From assembly GCA_017514235.1 (NCBI GenBank), contig JAFWKK010000040.1:1-64000 (forward strand): DNA of 64,000 nucleotides. Direction: 5' to 3'. The stretch comes from Kiritimatiellia bacterium (GTDB lineage: Bacteria; Verrucomicrobiota; Kiritimatiellia; RFP12; UBA1067). Below, piece after piece: positions 7,229-14,664 of this stretch; the first letter of the stretch is position 1; every line of letters starts with the position of its first letter. The translations under genes were made by a program, and so were the position numbers. Under the pieces are notes generated by a model. The model did no database searches and had not been told where the DNA came from. It worked only from the letters and a program-made list of their open reading frames with translations.

Positions 7229-8008
7229 TTATGACATGTTTTCCTCTTGAATCCCCCGAGTCGCCCTTTGCTGACAGTTGCGTATGCGTACGTCTATGGG
7301 CGTGCCGGCGAGGAGTTCCGAGACGCGTTTGACCGGTGTCTCGGAATAGTGGTACGGAAAGAGCACTTTCGGCTTTATCGTCTTTGCGGCCCGCGCAACC
7401 TGTTCTGGCGTCATCGTGTATGGTTGGTTGCATGGGAGAAACGCAACGTCGATGTCCTTGAGGTTTCCCATTTCCGGGATGTCCTCTGTGTCTCCGGCGA
7501 TGTAGATGCTGAACCCGTCCATTGCGAGCACATAGCCGTTGTCACGGCCTTTGGGATGGAACTGCGTTCGTCCGCTCGTCGTGTTATACGCGGGAACGGC
7601 GGTTATGTTTATGCCCTTGGCGATTGCGCGGCTCTCACCGTTCGTCATCGCCGTGCCGGAGCCGAGCATCATCTGGACTGCTGGATTGGCGATCACCTGT
7701 GTGCTATCCTTTTGCAGCGCGGCGATGGCCGGGCGGTCAAAGTGGTCGAAATGCTCGTGAGTCACAAGGACGATGTCGGCCTTCGGGAACTTCGAGTAGT
7801 CGGTCGCAGGCGGGTATTTGGCTACTGGGTCGACCTGGATCTCTAGCCCGCCGTACCGTATGCGCAAACTGGCGTGCTTGATGGCTGTTATCACGACCTC
7901 CTTTCCGCTTTTTGTCTTGAAGGTGTCCGCCTGGCATTCCGCCGCAGCGGTGCTTGCTGTTGCGATTGCCATTGCCATTGTCAGTGCTCCTGTTGTGATT
8001 TTGCTCAT
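7229..8008 (-). CDS. Exported metallo-beta-lactamase-fold hydrolase (UlaG-like)
   Basis: 259 residues with a cleavable signal peptide (MSKITTGALTMAMAIATAST, then AAAECQ). The metal-binding motif H-x-H-x-D-H is seen as 'VLVTHEHFDHFDRPAI'; further ligands are likely in 'IYIAGDTEDIPEM' (Asp) and 'VLFPYHYSET' (His). The short single-domain architecture matches the UlaG/L-ascorbate-6-phosphate-lactonase-like branch of MBL hydrolases, but export to the periplasm argues for a different substrate. Its ATG overlaps the stop of the upstream small gene by 4 nt. Confidence 0.9.
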   Translation of the reverse strand: MSKITTGALTMAMAIATASTAAAECQADTFKTKSGKEVVITAIKHASLRIRYGGLEIQVDPVAKYPPATDYSKFPKADIVLVTHEHFDHFDRPAIAALQKDSTQVIANPAVQMMLGSGTAMTNGESRAIAKGINITAVPAYNTTSGRTQFHPKGRDNGYVLAMDGFSIYIAGDTEDIPEMGNLKDIDVAFLPCNQPYTMTPEQVARAAKTIKPKVLFPYHYSETPVKRVSELLAGTPIDVRIRNCQQRATRGIQEENMS

Positions 8009-8358
8009 GTTTTGTCTTCCGCAAGTTCAAACTTCATCTTTCGCATTTTATTGCGCCTGACAGTTAATAGCCACTCGCGGGCAGGCCTGACTTCAATCGT
8101 GAAGCCATGCTGCGATATAGTTTCGCGCTCATGGTCTGTTACAAGCAGGGGGCTTCCGCATCCCGTCTTCTTTGCAACGGAGAAAAGAGGCTCGACTTCG
8201 CGCCTGTGCGTCTTGAGGCCATCGATCTTGTGTGCGACCCGGATGAACTGGACGGTCTTTCCGGGCCGCACGCGTACGCGCTCGAAACATCGGCCTTCTG
8301 CGCAAGACGGCCAAGCTTCTGCTAGTGTATCGTCTTTCTTAGGTCTCTGCTCGTGCAA
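8005..8358 (-). CDS. Hypothetical 117-residue protein (possible GyrI-like fold)
   Basis: The frame opens at a TTG (8358) about 19 nt downstream of a minus-strand TATAAT (8383-8378); no in-frame ATG occurs until near the end. Codon choice resembles neighbouring genes, and the stop overlaps the MBL gene by 4 nt, supporting a real gene. The stretch 'FERVRVRPGKTVQFIRVA' followed by 'REVEPLFSVAKKTGCGSPLL' is loosely reminiscent of GyrI-like small-molecule-binding domains. This is a weak resemblance, and no function should be assumed. Confidence 0.5.
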   Translation of the reverse strand: MHEQRPKKDDTLAEAWPSCAEGRCFERVRVRPGKTVQFIRVAHKIDGLKTHRREVEPLFSVAKKTGCGSPLLVTDHERETISQHGFTIEVRPAREWLLTVRRNKMRKMKFELAEDKT

Positions 8359-8467
8359 TCTGCCCCTTTTGGCAAAAATTATAGCATTTCCCGTCTGCCT
8401 AGTGCAATGGGATTCGCTGGAAACGCAATGTCGCGCTATGTTGGCGTGGCAATATTACGGGAAATCA

Positions 8468-8476
8468 TGATATAAT
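8468..8476 (+). promoter_or_regulatory. Extended -10 promoter, near-leaderless
   Basis: TGATATAAT ends 8 nt before ATG 8485 of the Tat-exported flavodoxin-like gene. No Shine-Dalgarno sequence is present. Confidence 0.65.
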
Positions 8477-8484
8477 ATCTGCAC

Positions 8485-9204
8485 ATGACAACAAGACGAG
8501 AGTTTGCGGTGGGAACGGTTGCCGCGACGGCCTCGGCTGTCGCGGCGTCGCAGTCATTGTGTGCACATGAGAAAGAGAGGGAAGAACGGATGAAAGTACT
8601 GATGATTAACGGAAGTCCGCGGCGGAACGGAAACACCGCGCGGGCGCTCGAGGAAATCGCCGACACTCTTGCCAAGGAGGGCGTCGACAGCGAGGTCGTG
8701 CGGATTGGCGTGCAGCCGGTGCGCGGATGCATCGCATGCGGACAGTGCAAAAAGAAGAATCTCGGGCGCTGTGCGTTTGACGACGACATCGCGAACCGCA
8801 TCGTCGAGAAGCTTGCCGATGCGGACGGCATCATCCTCGGTTCGCCGACGTACTACGGACAGCCTAACGGCACGCTGCTCGCAGTGTGGCAGCGTGTATG
8901 CTTTGCGGCCGGTGCGCACATTCAGGGCAAACCCGCCGCCTGCATAGCGGTCTGCCGTCGCGGCGGATCGACTGCGGCGTTCCAGGCGATGAACATGCCG
9001 TTCGAGATGCTTAACTGTCCGCTCGTGACATCGCAGTACTGGAACATTGCCTTTGGCCGCGCAGAAGGGGAGTGCGGCGCGGACACCGAGGGCATGCAGA
9101 CGATGCGCACGATGGCCCGCAACATGGCGTGGCTCATCAAGAGCCTCAAGGGAAATCCGCCGCCCGTGCGCGAACCCTGGCAGCCGATGAACTTCATACG
9201 CTGA
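8485..9204 (+). CDS. Tat-exported flavodoxin-like NAD(P)H-dependent oxidoreductase
   Basis: 239 residues. The N-terminus MTTRREFAVGTVAATASAVA is a twin-arginine signal (TRREF plus a hydrophobic stretch), implying export of a folded cofactor-loaded protein. From residue 36 the flavodoxin-like reductase fold begins: 'MKVLMINGSPRRNGNTARAL' is the FMN-binding loop. A cysteine cluster 'GCIACGQCKKKNLGRCAFDD' resembles the iron-sulfur-type insertion of iron-sulfur flavoproteins. 'ILGSPTYYGQPNGTL' is the second flavin loop. It is transcribed alone from a near-leaderless promoter, opposite to its neighbours. Confidence 0.88.
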   Translation: MTTRREFAVGTVAATASAVAASQSLCAHEKEREERMKVLMINGSPRRNGNTARALEEIADTLAKEGVDSEVVRIGVQPVRGCIACGQCKKKNLGRCAFDDDIANRIVEKLADADGIILGSPTYYGQPNGTLLAVWQRVCFAAGAHIQGKPAACIAVCRRGGSTAAFQAMNMPFEMLNCPLVTSQYWNIAFGRAEGECGADTEGMQTMRTMARNMAWLIKSLKGNPPPVREPWQPMNFIR

Positions 9205-9219
9205 ATTATCAGTAATCTT

Positions 9220-9327
9220 CTATCTGTTGAGCGCGGTCGCCCTGACGATCTCGAACCACTCGGCGATGCACTTGCCGATGCCCTGCGCCCCGCCGGTTAC
9301 GACTATCACCTTGTCTTTGAATTCCAT
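9220..9327 (-). pseudogene. N-terminal stub of a short-chain dehydrogenase
   Basis: 35 codons from ATG 9327, with AAGGAG about 12 nt upstream. The sequence MEFKDKVIVVTGGAQGIGKC is the NAD(P)-binding opening of the SDR family (TGGxxGIG); it continues 'IAEWFEIVRATALNR' and stops. The catalytic Tyr-x-x-x-Lys region and about 200 residues are absent. It follows the nudC-like gene by 2 nt, as in an operon, so the body was probably deleted while the start region was kept. Confidence 0.7.
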
Positions 9328-9329
9328 TG

Positions 9330-9908
9330 TCAACACGCTCCTTTCACCCATGCGTCGAGCATGGCTCTTGCTATCGACCCAGGACGGGGAATCTCCGGCA
9401 AATTGCCGCAGTCGAACCAACCCGATTCAATTACCTCTTCGCCGTCAGGCTTTAATTCGCCCGAGTCATATTCCGCCCTGAAACCGATCATTATGTTCGA
9501 CGGGAACGGCCATGTCTGCGAGCCGAAGTAGCGGATATCCTTCACCTCGATGGACGCCTCCTCGCGTATCTCGCGGCGGACGGCATCCTCAAGGCTTTCC
9601 CCGGCATCGACAAACCCTGCAACGAGCGACCAGACGACGCCCTTGTAGTGTGTATTCCGTTGGAGGAGCACCTTGTCGCCCTTTGTGACGAGCGTGATGA
9701 CGGCGGGGGTGATCTTCGGATACGAGGTGTAGCCGCACGACGGGCAGACAAATGCCTGCTCAGCAGGATTGTCGTGCGGCTTCATCATCGCACCGCAGCG
9801 CCCGCAGAAACGGTTGTCGATCCGCCATTCCTCAAGCTCCGCCAAACGGGAGGCTTCGCGCTTCTCGGCAGGGCTCATGTCGCGGAATGTGTCTCTGAGG
9901 TTCGCCAT
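9330..9908 (-). CDS. nudC: NADH pyrophosphatase-type Nudix hydrolase
   Basis: 192 residues. A zinc ribbon (C-G-x-C-G at 'FCGRCGAMMK' and C-x-x-C at 'VCPSCGY') precedes the Nudix box 'GFVDAGESLEDAVRREIREE', whose glutamates bind the catalytic metals. It is followed by 'SQTWPFPSNIM', the SQPWPFPxS signature that distinguishes NudC from other Nudix hydrolases. NudC cleaves NAD(H) to NMN and AMP and removes NAD caps from RNA. It lacks the N-terminal domain of E. coli NudC, making it shorter than the 257-residue enzyme. It lies between a flavin reductase and an SDR stub. Confidence 0.92.
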   Translation of the reverse strand: MANLRDTFRDMSPAEKREASRLAELEEWRIDNRFCGRCGAMMKPHDNPAEQAFVCPSCGYTSYPKITPAVITLVTKGDKVLLQRNTHYKGVVWSLVAGFVDAGESLEDAVRREIREEASIEVKDIRYFGSQTWPFPSNIMIGFRAEYDSGELKPDGEEVIESGWFDCGNLPEIPRPGSIARAMLDAWVKGAC

Positions 9909-9926
9909 GACTGTTTTACGTGAATA

Positions 9927-10442
9927 TCAAATGTTCTTTACGAGTTCAAGAATCTTCTCACGCGTCGTTTCCGTCTTCTGCTCGTCGATCTTGGCGGTGA
10001 CAATCCCGGCGTCCTCAACGCCCCAGTAGTTACGGATGCCATGATACTCCCCGATTGCGCCGTCGTACACGTTGGGCGAGTAGGAGGAGGCCAGGAGCGC
10101 TGTCTTCCTCAGCTTGCCCGGCTTGTTCATGCTGTAGATGCGCTGGATTGGTGCCTGGATCTGCGCGGACAGTGTGAAATAGTAGATTGGAGCCGCGAGG
10201 ACGAGGACTTCCGCCTCGGCCAGCAACGGGTAGAGTTCCTGCATGTCATCCATCTGGATGCAAGCTCCGTTTCCCTTGCCGTGGCAGTATTCACAGGCGA
10301 GGCAGCCTGCAATCTTCTTGTGCGCGACGTCGACGAGCGTCACCTTGTGACCTGCCGCTTCAGCGGCCTTTCGGAACTCCTCGGCCATCCACGCCGTGTT
10401 CCCGTTCGCCCTCGGCGAACCCTGTAGAATGAGAATGTTCAT
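9927..10442 (-). CDS. NADPH-dependent FMN reductase/flavodoxin family protein (copy 1)
   Basis: 171 residues beginning MNILILQGSPRANGNTAWMA, the flavodoxin-like FMN phosphate loop. Also present are a CxxC-containing 'CLACEYCHGKGNGACIQMDD' segment, 'VLAAPIYYFTLSAQIQAPIQ' (flavin contact loop) and a C-terminal helix. The cysteine motif is common in multimeric flavodoxin WrbA/iron-sulfur flavoprotein relatives. About 81% of residues match the copy at 15921-16436, marking a recent duplication. Its ATG overlaps the macrodomain stop by 4 nt (ATGA). Confidence 0.88.
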   Translation of the reverse strand: MNILILQGSPRANGNTAWMAEEFRKAAEAAGHKVTLVDVAHKKIAGCLACEYCHGKGNGACIQMDDMQELYPLLAEAEVLVLAAPIYYFTLSAQIQAPIQRIYSMNKPGKLRKTALLASSYSPNVYDGAIGEYHGIRNYWGVEDAGIVTAKIDEQKTETTREKILELVKNI

Positions 10443-10960
10443 TTGCCGTTTCCTTTCAGTAGTTGCCCGTAAATCTTCTTGTCGCCGCTTAAGAGGCAGC
10501 AGAACACGACCTCGATGTCGTGTGTCTTGAGAAACGCCTCAGCCTCACGCACGGCGATTTTGGCGGCGTCCCCGATGGGGTAGCCGTACACGCCTGTCGA
10601 GATGCACGGAAACGCTACGCTCTTGCAGCCGTTCTCAGCGGCGAGGGCGAGCGAGTTGCGATAACAAGCGGCGAGTTTCTCCGGCTCTCCATGCTGGCCG
10701 TCGCGATAGACAGGGCCGACGGTGTGGATGACGAATTTCGCGGGCAGATTGAAGCCCGGCGTGATTCGCGCTTCGCCTGTCGGACACCTCACGCCCGGCT
10801 GCACCTCCGGCACTTTGAGGCACGCCTCGTAAAGTTCCCGCCCCGCTGCGCGATGGATTGCGCCATCAACTCCGCCGCCGCCCAGCATCACCTGGTTCGC
10901 CGCGTTGACGATGGCATCCACCGCCAGCGTCGTTATGTCGCCCTGAATAATCTTGATCAT
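10439..10960 (-). CDS. Macrodomain protein (O-acetyl-ADP-ribose deacetylase-like)
   Basis: 173 residues forming a single macrodomain. Recognisable are 'IIQGDITTLAVDAIVNAANQ', the glycine-rich 'GGGGVDGAIHRAAG' loop with the catalytic aspartate of YmdB/MacroD-type deacetylases, and 'FPCISTGVYGYPI', which binds the diphosphate. Such enzymes hydrolyse O-acetyl-ADP-ribose or remove ADP-ribose from proteins. Proximity to NudC, which acts on NAD and related dinucleotides, suggests NAD/ADP-ribose metabolite handling. The start codon overlaps the end of the second GxxExxY gene by 4 nt. Confidence 0.93.
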   Translation of the reverse strand: MIKIIQGDITTLAVDAIVNAANQVMLGGGGVDGAIHRAAGRELYEACLKVPEVQPGVRCPTGEARITPGFNLPAKFVIHTVGPVYRDGQHGEPEKLAACYRNSLALAAENGCKSVAFPCISTGVYGYPIGDAAKIAVREAEAFLKTHDIEVVFCCLLSGDKKIYGQLLKGNGK

Positions 10961-11412
10961 GGTTGTTCCTTTTTTGTTTCCCGCAGAGACGCAGAGGCGC
11001 AGAGTTGATTTTGAGAACCGTTTAAATTGTGGCTGTTGATTACCCGCACTATACCGTCTTTCATCAATGCCATGCCAAAGTTTATAACCAAACCAATTTC
11101 CAAGCCGGAGAGAACAAGATATGTCCGCAGTTGCTTAGCAAAAACAGGATTCATCGTGCTGGTAGATTTCAACTCGACAACAACATCCCCGTCCACAAGC
11201 ACATCAAGACGAAATGCATCTTCAAACGCCTCGCCCTCATACATAAAGCCGATTGCTTTCTGGCATTCCACGACATGTCCGCGTCTCTTCAGTTCTATAG
11301 CCAGCATCCGTTCGTAAACCGACTCCAGCATTCCAGGTCCAAACATCTTATGAATCTTCATCGCCGAATCAATTATGTCGCCAGTTATCTGTCTCACGTC
11401 ATCTTCTCTCAT
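10957..11412 (-). CDS. GxxExxY family protein (second copy)
   Basis: 151 residues, with 'FGPGMLESVYERMLAIELKR' carrying the GxxExxY motif and 'FRLDVLVDGDVVVELKSTST' the nuclease-like core. It resembles the copy at 2377-2778 over its length. The natural family end appears to be near 'VRVINSHN'. Translation then continues through the left inverted repeat (10979-11004), adding the repeat-encoded residues LCASASLRE and ending 4 nt inside the macrodomain gene. A strong AGAGAGGAGG ribosome binding site upstream is formed by the inner edge of the right repeat. Confidence 0.9.
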   Translation of the reverse strand: MREDDVRQITGDIIDSAMKIHKMFGPGMLESVYERMLAIELKRRGHVVECQKAIGFMYEGEAFEDAFRLDVLVDGDVVVELKSTSTMNPVFAKQLRTYLVLSGLEIGLVINFGMALMKDGIVRVINSHNLNGSQNQLCASASLRETKKEQP

Positions 11413-11449
11413 ATCTACCTCCTCTCTGCGCCTCTGCGTCTCTGCGGGA
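10979..11449. mobile_element. Second GxxExxY cassette bounded by perfect 26-bp inverted repeats
   Basis: The minus-strand GxxExxY gene lies between 10979-11004 (TCCCGCAGAGACGCAGAGGC at its start) and 11424-11449 (CTCTGCGCCTCTGCGTCTCT at its start). These are identical over 26 bp as an inverted repeat. The arms differ in sequence from those of the first cassette but are built from the same CTCTGCG-type units. No transposase is present. The insertion boundary on the left falls inside the coding run-on into the macrodomain gene. Confidence 0.6.
11424..11449 (+). repeat. Right CTCTGCG repeat shared by the GxxExxY and RhuM-Fic genes
   Basis: This is the inverted partner of 10979-11004 and, in the same orientation, a relative of 12402-12424. 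It therefore separates the GxxExxY gene from the RhuM-Fic gene and lies about 10 bp downstream of the latter's stop. Confidence 0.7.
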
Positions 11450-11458
11450 GATATAAAC

Positions 11459-12394
11459 TCACTTCAGAAACGTCATCACGAGATTGACCATCAGCTCTTT
11501 CTCCTGTGGCTTGGATTCTGCAATCATCACTGTAAGCGCGACGAGCGTATGGTCGGCGATGCGCTTCGAGCCATCCTTGCGGAAAAGCAGCCTGTTGCGC
11601 TTTAGGAAATACAGGAACAGTCCGGCGGCGATTCGCTTGTTGCCATCGGAGAAGCCGTGGTTCTTCGTGACTAGATAGAGCAGGTTCGCCGCCTTCTCCT
11701 GCGAGGACGGATAGAGGTCCTTTCCGCCAAAAGACTGGTACACCGCCCCGAGCGCCGACTTGAACGAGCCGTCCTTCTCATTGCCGAACAGCGGCGAATC
11801 CGCCGCGAACTTCATGCCGTCAATGAAGCGACGGCACTCCTCGTAGGTCAACGCGACAGACCGGCCCCTCGTCTTAGGCTTCTCAATCGTCTGGTGGTCG
11901 TAACCATCAAGGAGGTCCAGCGCCGCCGAGTAGGTCTGGACGACATCAAGCACCTGCTCGGTGTCAAGGTTATTGGCAACCCGCTTCATCACCTCAATCG
12001 TTTGGCCAAGTTGTCTTATGCGATCCCTATTGATCGCATAACCCCGAACAAGATACGCTTTCAGCACCGAGGTGGCCCAGCGCCGGAATTCAACCCCACG
12101 TTGGGATTTCACACGATAACCAACAGATATTATCACGTCCAGATTATAAGCCTCAGTCCAATACGTCTGATCGGCATCCTTACCCACATGTGCAAATTTT
12201 GCACACATGGTCGTGGCATCAATTTCACCATCTGAAACCGCATTACGGATGTGACGCCCTATGACCGTTCTGTCCTTCCCAAACAGCTGCGCCATTTGAG
12301 CCTGCGAAAGCCATACGGTATCAGCCTCGACCGATACCGGCAACGATACCGCGCCATCTTTGGACTCAAACAACACTATCTCATTCTTTTCCAT
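11459..12394 (-). CDS. rhuM: RhuM-type virulence protein fused to a Fic/Doc domain
   Basis: 311 residues. The first 110 match the RhuM family: 'VWLSQAQMAQLFGKDRTVIG' is an HTH-like segment, and 'TYWTEAYNLDVIISVGYRVK' followed by 'GVEFRRWATSVLKAYLVRGY' is the hallmark block. The C-terminal half carries 'VTKNHGFSDGNKRIAAGLFL', a Fic/Doc active-site motif (H-x-F-x-D-G-N-K-R). Fic enzymes AMPylate or phosphorylate target proteins; Doc is a toxin. The fusion suggests a toxin-like effector, but no antitoxin gene is evident next to it. CTCTGCG repeats lie on both sides. Confidence 0.9.
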   Translation of the reverse strand: MEKNEIVLFESKDGAVSLPVSVEADTVWLSQAQMAQLFGKDRTVIGRHIRNAVSDGEIDATTMCAKFAHVGKDADQTYWTEAYNLDVIISVGYRVKSQRGVEFRRWATSVLKAYLVRGYAINRDRIRQLGQTIEVMKRVANNLDTEQVLDVVQTYSAALDLLDGYDHQTIEKPKTRGRSVALTYEECRRFIDGMKFAADSPLFGNEKDGSFKSALGAVYQSFGGKDLYPSSQEKAANLLYLVTKNHGFSDGNKRIAAGLFLYFLKRNRLLFRKDGSKRIADHTLVALTVMIAESKPQEKELMVNLVMTFLK

Positions 12395-12401
12395 TTAAAA
12401 G

Positions 12402-12424
12402 CTCCTCTCGGCGCCTCTGCGGGA
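12402..12424 (+). repeat. CTCTGCG-type repeat upstream of the RhuM-Fic gene
   Basis: CTCCTCTCGGCGCCTCTGCG, then GGA. It matches the repeat at 11424-11449 with one 8-bp unit missing. Read on the minus strand, its inner end (GAGAGGAGC) is the ribosome binding site of the RhuM-Fic gene. Confidence 0.65.
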
Positions 12425-12434
12425 AACAATCCCC

Positions 12435-13991
12435 TTACAGATACTTCCTCACTGTGTTCCGGCTCACGTCTAGCGCTTCGGCGGCGCGGGTGAGATTCTG
12501 TCCGTACTTCTCGTACACGCGGCGCACATGCAGGCGCATCGCGTCCTCAAGCTTGTCGGGGATACGCCCGGACTTCAACTCAAGGTTTCCAGCAAGCCCT
12601 GCGTTCATCTCCTTGTGTTCGCGCATGAGGGCTTCAAAATCATACTCCTCCAGGGCGGTCGCCCTGTCAAGGATGTTGATAAGTTCGCGGACGTTTCCGG
12701 GGTAGTCGTAATCCATCAGCGCGGCAATCTGCTCTTCTTTGAGAACGGCGTTGTCGTGGAACTTGCGCCACCATGCGTTGGCGATGATCGGAATGTCATC
12801 CTTGTGTTCGCGCAGGGACGGCGTTCTCATCTGCACCACGTTGAGGCGCTGGTAGAGATCTTCGCGGAACTTGCCCTCGACTACGAGGCGCGGCAAGTCG
12901 CGGTTTGTGGCCGTGATGAGCCGCACGTCGCACTTTAACTCTTCCTTGCCACCCACACGCATGAACCGTCCTCCTTCGAGAACGCGCAACAGAAGCGCCT
13001 GAACCTCCAGTGACATCTCTCCAATCTCATCAAGAAAGAGCGTGCCGCCGTCCGCCTGGAGAAACAAGCCGTCCGTCCTCTCCACGGCATTCGTGAACGC
13101 CCCGCGCTCGTGTCCAAAGAACCGATCCTCCAGAAGGTCTTTCGTCACGCTCGCGCAGTTGAAGGCGATAAACGGCATCTTCCATCTCGGACTCTTCGTA
13201 TGGATCTGTTGGGCAACGGTCTCCTTGCCGGTGCCGCTTTCGCCGAGGATGAGGACGCGGGCGTGTTCATGCGCCGCCACCCGGTTGATGCGATCCTGCA
13301 ATGTCGTGATCTCGTCGCTTTTCCCAAGAAGCTCCCTGTTGCCGTAGCGGTCGTAATGTTCGACGGCGCTCCTGACATCCGGCTCCCACGCCGCAGGGCG
13401 AACGCCGCCGGCGAGATAGCGGGCGGTCGTGACGTAGAGAGATTCGTCCTGGTAGTTGCGGTAGTAGAACTGCGCCGTGTCGATCAGCGTGAAGTAGTCG
13501 CGAACGTCCGCCGACACTCTCTTTCGATCTTTGAGGAACGGCATGAACACCTCGACGTCCACGCCAAACGTCTGCCCGACCGCTTCAAGAAGGCTCCCGT
13601 CATAGCAGCGCACCTTCATGACGCCGTCAAGCAGGGCGGCGATGTGTTCGGGCATTTCAAGCGCACTTATCCACGTCACATCCGCGCCCTTTGCCTTCAA
13701 CTTTGCAAGGGCTATCTTGAGCGATTCAGGATCGGCGCTCAACGAGAGGCCAAGAAGGTAGATGTGCTTCCATTGCGGCGTTCCGCGTCCCCCCGCGAGT
13801 TCTCCAAGGAACTCCGGCAGACGCCTGCGGCTCACGCCGTACACGTCCGTTCGGCCGCCAAGTGCCTTCAATGCGACGGCTGCCGAGGCCACATATTCCG
13901 CATAGCCCCAGCCCGTCAGAATCAGTTTCCCGTTCTTCTCCACTTTGTAACAGTCCTTATGATTGCTTTCAACAGGCGTATATTTTATCAT
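12435..13991 (-). CDS. Sigma-54-dependent transcriptional activator with uncharacterised N-terminal sensor
   Basis: I take ATG 13991 (MIKYTPVESNHKDCYKVEKN), 518 residues; upstream in-frame codons look non-coding. Residues 1-215 form a sensor domain I do not recognise ('GKLILTGWGYAEYVASAAVA', 'HIYLLGLSLSADPESL'). Residues about 225-450 are the AAA+ domain: Walker A GESGTGKE (250-257), sigma-54 contact loop GAFTNA (297-302) in place of the usual GAFTGA, Walker B 'GTLFLDEIGEM' and an arginine-finger region. The C-terminus has a Fis-type HTH ('LTRAAEALDVSRNTVRKYL'). It should activate RpoN promoters; I could not find a convincing -24/-12 site nearby. Confidence 0.87.
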   Translation of the reverse strand: MIKYTPVESNHKDCYKVEKNGKLILTGWGYAEYVASAAVALKALGGRTDVYGVSRRRLPEFLGELAGGRGTPQWKHIYLLGLSLSADPESLKIALAKLKAKGADVTWISALEMPEHIAALLDGVMKVRCYDGSLLEAVGQTFGVDVEVFMPFLKDRKRVSADVRDYFTLIDTAQFYYRNYQDESLYVTTARYLAGGVRPAAWEPDVRSAVEHYDRYGNRELLGKSDEITTLQDRINRVAAHEHARVLILGESGTGKETVAQQIHTKSPRWKMPFIAFNCASVTKDLLEDRFFGHERGAFTNAVERTDGLFLQADGGTLFLDEIGEMSLEVQALLLRVLEGGRFMRVGGKEELKCDVRLITATNRDLPRLVVEGKFREDLYQRLNVVQMRTPSLREHKDDIPIIANAWWRKFHDNAVLKEEQIAALMDYDYPGNVRELINILDRATALEEYDFEALMREHKEMNAGLAGNLELKSGRIPDKLEDAMRLHVRRVYEKYGQNLTRAAEALDVSRNTVRKYL

Positions 13992-14448
13992 ATTCTGCAC
14001 ACTACGTTCAAATTGTAACCGGACAGTTTGCTGTTCGATCCTAATCGATGGTCTTTCTAAAGTTGTCATACATAGCATTTTCCATGCCAAGGGAAAATCA
14101 GAGATTTCCCCGCAGTAAAATCGGTCAGAATTTTACCACACGACAAAAGCTCTGCCACCAACCGTTGTCTCGATATACTTCGTGCGCGTAGAGGGCGCCT
14201 CGATGATCGGTGCGAGGCAAAAGGCCGCATTGTTCCAATGGTCACGGTGGCGGGCTTGCCGCTGGCGATGAACCTTCTTTGCGATACTTACGGCAAGGCA
14301 ATGGCACAGGGACGATCTTGAAGCGAGAGATACCGGAGCGACGCCCAGACATCAGCGTCTTGACAGTCTAGGTCATCCTAAAACTCCTCTGCAACGAGGG
14401 CTTCATCTGCAAGACAGGCAACGGTCACAACTCCGCCTACGTTCGCCC
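13992..14448. other. Gene-free stretch with degraded coding-like sequence
   Basis: No intact gene is seen. On the plus strand, 14318-14455 reads 'ILKREIPERRPDISVLTV', an in-frame stop, then 'VILKLLCNEGFICKTGNGHN', which looks like the tail of a winged-helix domain. On the minus strand, about 14265-14145 has a coding-like run ending 'YIETTVGGRAFVVW'. I read this as decayed genes that I cannot identify. The first 100 bp should hold the promoter of the sigma-54 activator; a minus-strand TACAAT at about 14010-14016 is a candidate -10. Confidence 0.4.
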
Positions 14449-14664
14449 TCAACGCCAGCAGTGCCTCTGCGGAGGCGGGGGTGGCGGCGGTGGAGGAGGC
14501 GGGGTCATTCCCCAGTGGTGCGGTGGCGGCGGTGGCGGTGGAGGCATCCGCCAGCCGTGCCGGTGGTGGTGATGATGGTGCGCGATCACGCCTCCAGGAG
14601 AGGCGAACGCGGCTCCGGTGAATGCGACTGCGGCGAGTGCCGCGATGAGTTTGATCTTGTTCAT
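14449..14664 (-). CDS. Secreted His/Pro-rich micro-protein
   Basis: 71 residues from ATG 14664, preceded by AAAGGAAC. A signal peptide (MNKIKLIAALAAVAFTGAAF, cleavage near AFA-S) is followed by a low-complexity mature part: six consecutive histidines, then two proline runs of 8 and 11 separated by 'HHWGMT', ending QRHCWR. Such short His-rich exported peptides may bind Ni, Zn or Cu, and polyproline tracts would form a rigid PPII rod. Function is inferred from composition only. The homopolymer-rich DNA could harbour sequencing length errors. Confidence 0.7.
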   Translation of the reverse strand: MNKIKLIAALAAVAFTGAAFASPGGVIAHHHHHHRHGWRMPPPPPPPPHHWGMTPPPPPPPPPPPQRHCWR

